Source of the DNA: Candidatus Planktophila sp.
GTDB taxonomy: Bacteria; Actinomycetota; Actinomycetes; Nanopelagicales; Nanopelagicaceae
Direction of reading: 5' to 3'
Length of the DNA: 10,842 bases
NCBI GenBank assembly: GCA_030832135.1
Contig: JAURJS010000090.1
Location: 1-10,842, forward strand
The notes beneath the pieces were generated by a model. The model saw only the letters and a program-made list of their open reading frames with translations. It made no database searches and was not told the origin of the DNA. A program made the translations under genes and the position numbers. Shown piece after piece: positions 6,305-10,842 of this stretch (the first letter of the stretch is position 1; the number at the start of each line of letters is the position of its first letter).

Positions 6305-6976
6305 TTAAAGAAGTGCGAGCGCTAACGCCTTCTTTGCAGCTTCTTTCCGATCGCTGACGCTTAGAGCTTGGTAGATGCGCATCGTCTCGTGGCGAATTGT
6401 GCTAACGCTAAAGCCAAGTTCAGTTGCAAGCTCATGATTTGTCTTTCCCTCAACCATTCCACTGAGGATGGAGAGTTGACGTGCAGTCAACTGCTCAGAG
6501 CCAGTCTCAGGTCGCTCGGAAGAGCCGCTACTTACCTTCTTACCCTCATGGCTCAATGAGATGTAGAGAGAAATTGGAACGGCATAATCGAGAACAAGTT
6601 CTTCAACTTTCTCGGTATTAGCAATAGGTTGTGAAAAGCGAACAAGGAGATGGCCCTGAATTGCACCTCTATGGCGAAGTTGGAACATCAACATCTTCTT
6701 ATCTTCAGACCAATTATTAGTATTTCGTCCAAGCGCAATATCAGCAGCATCATGGCTCCAACTACGCCACTCACTACCCGAGAAAGTCTTACCTTTCTTT
6801 CCATCTTCAAATCCATATTCACCTGCGAAGGTGAGAGAGTCATCAGCATTGAGTAGTCCAATGCGAGCGCAGCATGCCTGCACCGCAGAGAGGTGATCGA
6901 GTACAAGTGCACGAGTTATTTCATCAGGGGTTGGGTGATAGCTCAGCCATTCGATGAAGCTACGAATCTCGTTCAT
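6305..6976 (-). CDS. LuxR-family transcriptional regulator with GAF-like N-terminal sensor region
   Basis: A 223-residue cytoplasmic regulator. Residues 162-217 form a LuxR/GerE helix-turn-helix: LTARQLSILSGMVEGKTNHE, then LATELGFSVSTIRHETMRIY, ending in QALSVSDRKEAA. Consensus positions (LTxRQ, GKTNxELA, STIRxE, LxVxxR) are kept. Residues 1-145 have the size and alternating strand/helix look of a GAF-like sensor, with a Cys-Cys pair at 35-36. There is no receiver-domain Asp pocket, so this is not a classical response regulator. A serine-rich linker (about 148-160) joins the halves. The ATG at 6976 is preceded by AAAGGG 8 bases upstream. Inverted repeats lie just upstream, candidates for autoregulation. 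It probably forms an operon with the EamA gene 16 bases downstream. The ligand is unknown. Confidence 0.88.
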   Translation of the reverse strand: MNEIRSFIEWLSYHPTPDEITRALVLDHLSAVQACCARIGLLNADDSLTFAGEYGFEDGKKGKTFSGSEWRSWSHDAADIALGRNTNNWSEDKKMLMFQLRHRGAIQGHLLVRFSQPIANTEKVEELVLDYAVPISLYISLSHEGKKVSSGSSERPETGSEQLTARQLSILSGMVEGKTNHELATELGFSVSTIRHETMRIYQALSVSDRKEAAKKALALALL

Positions 6977-6988
6977 ATTGATATCCCT

Positions 6989-7005
6989 TTCAGAGGTACT
7001 CTGAA
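6989..7005. repeat. Perfect 7-3-7 inverted repeat next to the LuxR-type gene start
   Basis: TTCAGAG-GTA-CTCTGAA is an exact palindrome with 7-base arms. It ends 12 bases upstream of the LuxR-type ATG. Position and symmetry suit an operator, possibly for the regulator itself. As RNA it could also form a small hairpin in the leader, next to the AAAGGG ribosome site. Neither role is proven. Confidence 0.5.
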
Positions 7006-7025
7006 GTGGTTACCGTAGGGAATGC

Positions 7026-7079
7026 CCAGTTTTTATGCGATGGGATAACCAGTTTTGACCAGTCAAAATGCGACTGGTC
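7026..7079. repeat. Cluster of CCAGT/ACTGG half-sites and hairpin between the DinB and LuxR-type genes
   Basis: CCAGT occurs at 7026-7030, 7049-7053 and 7059-7063, and its inverse ACTGG at 7073-7077. ACCAGT copies at 7048 and 7058 are 10 bases apart, one helical turn. CCAGTTTT is repeated at 7026 and 7049. Two exact palindromes overlap here: TTTTGAC-CA-GTCAAAA at 7053-7068, and GACCAGTC with GACTGGTC at 7057-7079 (8-base arms, 7-base loop). The latter begins 12 bases past the DinB-type stop, where a terminator hairpin could sit, but no U-run follows on either strand. An operator cluster for the LuxR-type promoter is the alternative. Confidence 0.5.
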
Positions 7080-7091
7080 GCTGGATGGTCA

Positions 7092-7553
7092 TCACATTGT
7101 GAGATATTTGGCGCGAAGTTCTTTGAGCTGCTGGGTATGGCTCACCAGGTGGCTATTGGCCTTCTCAATGAGCTGGGTGAGGGTGAAGACCGCCCCATCC
7201 TGGCTAGTCGTGGTGCGCGACCAGGCGCTCTCATCGACGGTGGAGAGGACTTCAAAGACCATTGCCCGAATACCCGCGATCGATGCCAGTGATTTAGCGA
7301 TAGAGCGCTGATCGTAGTGAAGAGCTGCTGGATAACGTTCTTCCTCGAAATAGATCATCGTTGGATTATCGCTACCTAAGGTGTGAAGGTAGCGAGCGGC
7401 GAAGTGGAGCTCACCATCTGCGACATGGTGCACGATAAAGGCTGCTGACCACTCACCGTCTGGGGCAATCGTGCGAGAACGATCAGGAAAGAGCGCTAGC
7501 GCATCAAGGAAATCGGCGGTGTTCTTCTGGAAGTTCTCAAGTGCCATGTTCAT
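7092..7553 (-). CDS. DinB-fold (DinB_2-like) putative metal-dependent protein
   Basis: A 153-residue four-helix-bundle protein of the DinB/YfiT-like superfamily. The first metal-ligand motif is GEWSAAFIVHHVADGELH, with His42/His43 in helix 2. The last helix carries SHLVSHTQQLKEL, giving His135-x3-His139. Together these make the three-histidine metal site usual for the family. Members include bacillithiol or mycothiol S-transferases, a maleylpyruvate isomerase and many proteins without known activity, so no reaction is assigned. The ATG at 7553 overlaps the stop of the glycosidase gene by 4 bases (ATGA) and has GGAG 4 bases upstream; a second Met at codon 3 is a possible alternative. It is the last gene of the sugar operon, so it should be made together with the permease and glycosidase, though a direct role in sugar use is not obvious. 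Confidence 0.83.
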   Translation of the reverse strand: MNMALENFQKNTADFLDALALFPDRSRTIAPDGEWSAAFIVHHVADGELHFAARYLHTLGSDNPTMIYFEEERYPAALHYDQRSIAKSLASIAGIRAMVFEVLSTVDESAWSRTTTSQDGAVFTLTQLIEKANSHLVSHTQQLKELRAKYLTM

Positions 7554-9541
7554 TTTTCTCCATTGCGTGCATATAAGGGTAGTGAATTAAATCCGTGGGT
7601 CTCTGTGAGCCAACGACCGCCTTCTCTCACTTCATCCGTGAAGTAATTACGCCATTGACCGGCTGGCAGATAGAAAGTCACCTCACCGTTTGGGGTAAAA
7701 ATTGGTGCGACCAATAAATCAGGGCCGAGCATATATTGCTGGTCCAAGAACCATGCAGTGGGATCTTCCGGAAATTCAAGGAGCATAGGTCGCATCATGG
7801 GTAAACCTTTTGCCGTGACCTCGTGCATCGTCTTAATTAAGTACGGGTGAAGTTTCTTCTTTAAGTTTACGAAGGTCCGTGTTACTTCAACTGCTTCCTC
7901 ATCGATGCTCCATGGAACACGGACAGATTCATTTCCATGTAATCGACTATGGGAACTTAAAAGGCCAAAGGCGAGCCAACGTTTAAATACAGCTGGATCT
8001 GGATCTCCCTCAAAGCCACCAATATCGTGGCTCCAGTAGCCAAAGCCGCTCAATGAAAGACTTAGGCCGCCTCGCAGACTCTCGGCCATGGATTCAAATG
8101 ACGAGGTGTTATCTCCACCCCAATGCACCGGCATCTTCTGTCCACCGGCTGTGGCGCTGCGAGCAAATACGATTGCATCAGCGCCTTTAACTTCTTGCAG
8201 TAACTCCCACACAGTTGCGTTATATAACTGGGTATAGAGATTGTGCATCTGATTTGGATCTGCGCCGTTGAAGTAGGTGACATCTGTCGGAATTCTTTCG
8301 CCAAAATCTGTCTTAAAGCAATCCACACCCATCTCAAGCAGCGGGCGTAGCTTTGATTTAAACCAATCGCGCGCTGCTGGATTTGTAAAGTCAACAATTG
8401 CATTTCCAGCTTGCCATAAATCCCATTGCCAGACAGATCCATCGAGGCGCTTGAGGAAGTAGCCACCTGCCTTGCCTTCGTCAAAGAGCGGTGAGGCTTG
8501 GCCGATATAAGGATTAATCCAGAGCGATATCTTTAAACCTTTTGCCTTCAGTCGCGTCAACATTGCAGCTGGCTCAGGGAATGTACGCGGATCCCATTCG
8601 AAGTCACACCACTGATATTCACGCATCCAGAAGCAATCGAAGTGAAATACATCGAGTGGAATTTCGCGCTTCTCCATCTCATCAATAAAAGAGGAGACCG
8701 TCTTCTCATCGTAATCTGTGACAAAAGAAGTGCTGAGCCATAGTCCAAAGCTCCACTCAGGTAACTGCGGCGCACGTCCAGTCAGCGCTGTGTACTTCTC
8801 TAGAATCTCAGCAGGGGTTGGGCCATAGATAAGAAAATATTGAAGATCCTGACACTCTGCGCTGAATTGAACCTTCTCAACTGATTCACTCGCTACTTCA
8901 AAAGAGACCTTGCCGGTGTGATTTACAAAGACGCCATAGCCTCGATTGGTGAGATAGAAAGGAATATTCTTATACGCCTGCTCACTACTTGTTCCGCCAT
9001 CGGCATTCCAAATATCAACGCTCTGCCCATTCTTAGCGAAAGCGGTAAATCGCTCACCAAGTCCATAAACCAATTCACCCACACCGAGATTGAGTTGTGC
9101 AGAGAGATAGTGGACTCCACCATCATTGAAGATCGAGATGCTCTTGGATCGTTGATGGGTGAGAACTCGATCGCCGGCAATAAATTCAAGGTTAAAGGCG
9201 GTGCCCTTACTTAATTGCGCAGTTAATGCACCTGATGTATATGAGGTGGAGCTATCACTTTTAGCGAAAGTGGTCTTTGGATTTTCCTGGGCAAGTTCGA
9301 ATGAGAGAGAGTCATTACCACCACGATGATGTCGAACTCGAATACCAATCACATCTGCAAGAGGAGAGGAGAACTCAAGTTCAAAGAGTGCAGAATTTAA
9401 GGTTGCACCACGGCCTTCGACGACCTTCGGTGCAACGAGGGCAGTAAAACCATCTGAGCTGGCCTCCACCTTCTGTAGGTGGGTTGCATGAAGGGCTTTC
9501 ACACCATCGCGCAACAACCAGAAGCCATCAGTGAACTTCAT
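7550..9541 (-). CDS. yicI: GH31 alpha-xylosidase (YicI-like), short at the C-terminus
   Basis: A 663-residue cytoplasmic retaining glycosidase expected to release alpha-linked xylose from oligosaccharides such as isoprimeverose; alpha-glucosidase activity is possible. It follows E. coli YicI from the N-terminus (MKFTDGFWLL) through the barrel. The nucleophile is Asp412 in CFKTDFGERIPTD and the acid/base Asp477 in PVHWGGD, 65 apart versus 66 in YicI. The KTDFGE form favours xylosidase over glucosidase. ESMAESLRGGLS, YWSHDIGGF and LLSSHSRLHG are also conserved. There is no signal peptide. The protein ends right after SLPLYARNGEK, about 110 residues before YicI does, so the distal C-terminal beta-domain is missing. 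The start has AGGA 4 bases upstream. It lies 25 bases after the permease gene, and its stop overlaps the DinB-type ATG. Confidence 0.92.
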   Translation of the reverse strand: MKFTDGFWLLRDGVKALHATHLQKVEASSDGFTALVAPKVVEGRGATLNSALFELEFSSPLADVIGIRVRHHRGGNDSLSFELAQENPKTTFAKSDSSTSYTSGALTAQLSKGTAFNLEFIAGDRVLTHQRSKSISIFNDGGVHYLSAQLNLGVGELVYGLGERFTAFAKNGQSVDIWNADGGTSSEQAYKNIPFYLTNRGYGVFVNHTGKVSFEVASESVEKVQFSAECQDLQYFLIYGPTPAEILEKYTALTGRAPQLPEWSFGLWLSTSFVTDYDEKTVSSFIDEMEKREIPLDVFHFDCFWMREYQWCDFEWDPRTFPEPAAMLTRLKAKGLKISLWINPYIGQASPLFDEGKAGGYFLKRLDGSVWQWDLWQAGNAIVDFTNPAARDWFKSKLRPLLEMGVDCFKTDFGERIPTDVTYFNGADPNQMHNLYTQLYNATVWELLQEVKGADAIVFARSATAGGQKMPVHWGGDNTSSFESMAESLRGGLSLSLSGFGYWSHDIGGFEGDPDPAVFKRWLAFGLLSSHSRLHGNESVRVPWSIDEEAVEVTRTFVNLKKKLHPYLIKTMHEVTAKGLPMMRPMLLEFPEDPTAWFLDQQYMLGPDLLVAPIFTPNGEVTFYLPAGQWRNYFTDEVREGGRWLTETHGFNSLPLYARNGEK

Positions 9542-9566
9542 AGCTTCCTAACAGGCGTCGATCAGC

Positions 9567-10805
9567 CTAGTTACGACCGACGACTCCACCTCTACGACGT
9601 GCAAGTGCATCGATAGTAGCCGCAAGCAGGAGTACGCCACCTTGTACAAGGTAGTTCACGCCTGCAGGCATCTGGAGAAGTCCGAGTCCGTTATCAATCA
9701 TGGTGATAACGAATGCTCCAATAACCGCATGCGAGATACGACCGCGACCACCGAAGAGGCTGACGCCACCCACAACAGCTGCAGCTACACCTGAGAGAAC
9801 GATTGTCTTACCGGCAGAACCATCAACGCTCTGGAGGCGGCTGGCGTGGAAGAGGCCTGATACCACTGCGAGAATCGCACAGATAACAAATGCCCAGACG
9901 CGGATTGAAACAACCTTGATACCTGCGCGACGAGCAGCTTCAGGATTTCCACCGACAGCGTAGAGATGGCGACCAAACTTGGTACGGTCGAGAATCAGAG
10001 TACAGATTCCGAGGATTGCGACAGTAATAGGGACAACGATTGGAACGCCTTGAATTGGGATAACTCCCTGGCTGCGGTTTGTATTCATAATGCTGATAGC
10101 AATCGCTGCAAGAACTCCGATTGCAGAAAGCTTCATGACGATGATTGAGAATGGCTTATTTACAAGACCAACGCGTGCGCGACGGGCGCGATCCCAGATT
10201 GATATTGCCAAGGAGATTGCAAGGCATGCAACGAGCATCAACCAACCACCCCAGGCAGGCATATTGCTATTCATGATGGCAATCACCTCTGGGACTTCGA
10301 TGCGATAGACGCCACCTTCACCAAGGAGAAGGAGTTGAAGGCCTTGGAAACCAAGGAAGAAAGCGAGAGTTACCACAAATGATGGCACTCCAATTTTCGC
10401 GACGATATATCCGATAACGATTCCCACAACGATACCGACCACAAAGCTTGCACCCAGTGCTGGGATCCAAGACCATCCCGCTTTAAGGAATCGGATGAAG
10501 ACCGCCATCGCAACACCTGCAGTAACGCCTGCGGCTAAGTCGATCTCTGCGAGCAGAATCACGAAGACTAGTGCAGCTGCGAGCATTGTGAGCTCAGCTG
10601 CCTGCACGAACATATTTGTGAAGTTGATATTGGTAAAGAAGTAAGGACTTAAGAATTGAAAGACAAGGGCAAGGAAGATGGTCGCTCCGATTGCCGGAAT
10701 GGAACCCATCTCGCCATCTTTAAGGCGAAGGAGGTAGGCACGTGTTTGATCTCGAACTGTGCCCTCGTGGCCACTTGCTAATGAAGTTACTTGTTGCTCT
10801 GCCAC
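9567..10805 (-). CDS. xylH: Sugar ABC transporter permease, XylH-like (carbohydrate uptake class 2)
   Basis: A 412-residue inner-membrane permease with about ten hydrophobic helices. It aligns along its length with E. coli XylH from memory: AEIDLAAG (residues 86-93), VPSFVVTLAFFLGFQGL (140-156), the cytoplasmic basic loop WDRARRARVGL, FGRHLYAVGGNPEAARRAGI (277-296), VVGGVSLFGGRG (344-355), and a final DNGLGLLQMP followed by helix and a short Arg-rich tail. Its size also fits XylH rather than the shorter RbsC type. It should pair with an ATPase and a periplasmic-type binding protein encoded to the right of the window. The alpha-xylosidase gene 25 bases downstream supports xylose or xyloside as cargo. 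Start is GTG at 10805; AGGAAGG is present but 11 bases away, longer than ideal. Confidence 0.92.
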   Translation of the reverse strand: MAEQQVTSLASGHEGTVRDQTRAYLLRLKDGEMGSIPAIGATIFLALVFQFLSPYFFTNINFTNMFVQAAELTMLAAALVFVILLAEIDLAAGVTAGVAMAVFIRFLKAGWSWIPALGASFVVGIVVGIVIGYIVAKIGVPSFVVTLAFFLGFQGLQLLLLGEGGVYRIEVPEVIAIMNSNMPAWGGWLMLVACLAISLAISIWDRARRARVGLVNKPFSIIVMKLSAIGVLAAIAISIMNTNRSQGVIPIQGVPIVVPITVAILGICTLILDRTKFGRHLYAVGGNPEAARRAGIKVVSIRVWAFVICAILAVVSGLFHASRLQSVDGSAGKTIVLSGVAAAVVGGVSLFGGRGRISHAVIGAFVITMIDNGLGLLQMPAGVNYLVQGGVLLLAATIDALARRRGGVVGRN

Positions 10806-10809
10806 GATA

Positions 10810-10842
10810 TTAATTACCTTCCTGAGTCTTAGTTCCGGTGAT
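10810..10842 (-). CDS. Possible last codons of the upstream operon gene (perhaps the sugar ABC ATPase)
   Basis: Entering from the right edge, one minus-strand frame reads ITGTKTQEGN then TAA at 10812-10810, four bases before the permease GTG. The spacing is what an operon partner would show, and XylG-type ATPases usually precede XylH. Ten codons carry no family signal, so this rests on position alone; the permease's own frame is also open to the edge. Confidence 0.3.
   Translation of the reverse strand: MTGTKTQEGN

Noticed and set aside
7092-7102. TCACATTGTGA, resembling CRP half-sites
   Set aside because: The half-sites are in the reverse order to a CRP site, the element is only 5-1-5, and it overlaps the end of the DinB-type coding sequence; chance is likely.
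7550-7560. Frameshift as the reason for the short glycosidase
   Set aside because: The sequence beyond the stop encodes a complete, well-conserved DinB-type protein with its own ribosome site, and no leftover GH31 C-terminal sequence is seen in another frame.
8062-8484. 140-codon open frame on the minus strand inside the glycosidase gene
   Set aside because: It lies entirely within a clearly conserved GH31 reading frame, has no recognisable domain and no ribosome site; it is a by-product of codon use.

Overview
The window reads as a compact, moderate-GC actinobacterial chromosome segment. Clues are an actinobacterial-type SpoU methyltransferase, a PBP4-type DD-peptidase, an operator that fits the Nur box known from Streptomyces, almost no spare intergenic DNA, overlapping stop/start codons and several GTG starts. 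A streamlined freshwater actinobacterium (acI / Nanopelagicales type) is my best guess. That is an inference from style and content, since there is no marker gene here. All protein genes look intact except those cut by the window ends and a GH31 glycosidase that is short at its C-terminus. No tRNA, rRNA, CRISPR array or insertion sequence was seen, and no gene-free stretch exceeds 170 bases.

Left part (1-2716). A four-helix membrane protein and a secreted D-Ala-D-Ala carboxypeptidase (cut by the left edge) run leftward as a two-gene unit. Only 23 bases separate them from a rightward SpoU/TrmH RNA methyltransferase; this gap holds a symmetric element that could act as a -10 box on both strands. 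A cytoplasmic TPR protein runs leftward and ends 8 bases from the methyltransferase stop.

Centre (2717-5408). A four-gene ECF metal-uptake operon (CbiM/NikM, a PDGLE-type small subunit, CbiQ, CbiO) is transcribed rightward. Its stops and starts overlap or nearly touch. The leader holds a perfect 7-1-7 palindrome matching the Nur nickel-regulator site, so I read the operon as nickel uptake under nickel-dependent repression. The CbiM N-terminal Met1-His2 and His67 metal ligands are all present, and CbiQ carries an unusual histidine-rich N-terminus.

Right part (5392-10842), all leftward. The operon entering from the right encodes a XylH-like sugar ABC permease, a YicI-like GH31 alpha-xylosidase and, overlapping it by 4 bases, a DinB-fold protein. 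Together these suggest uptake and cytoplasmic cleavage of alpha-xylosides. After a 115-base gap full of inverted and direct repeats come a LuxR-type regulator with a GAF-like N-terminus and an EamA-family (DMT) exporter. The exporter's 3' end overlaps the 3' end of cbiO by 17 bases.
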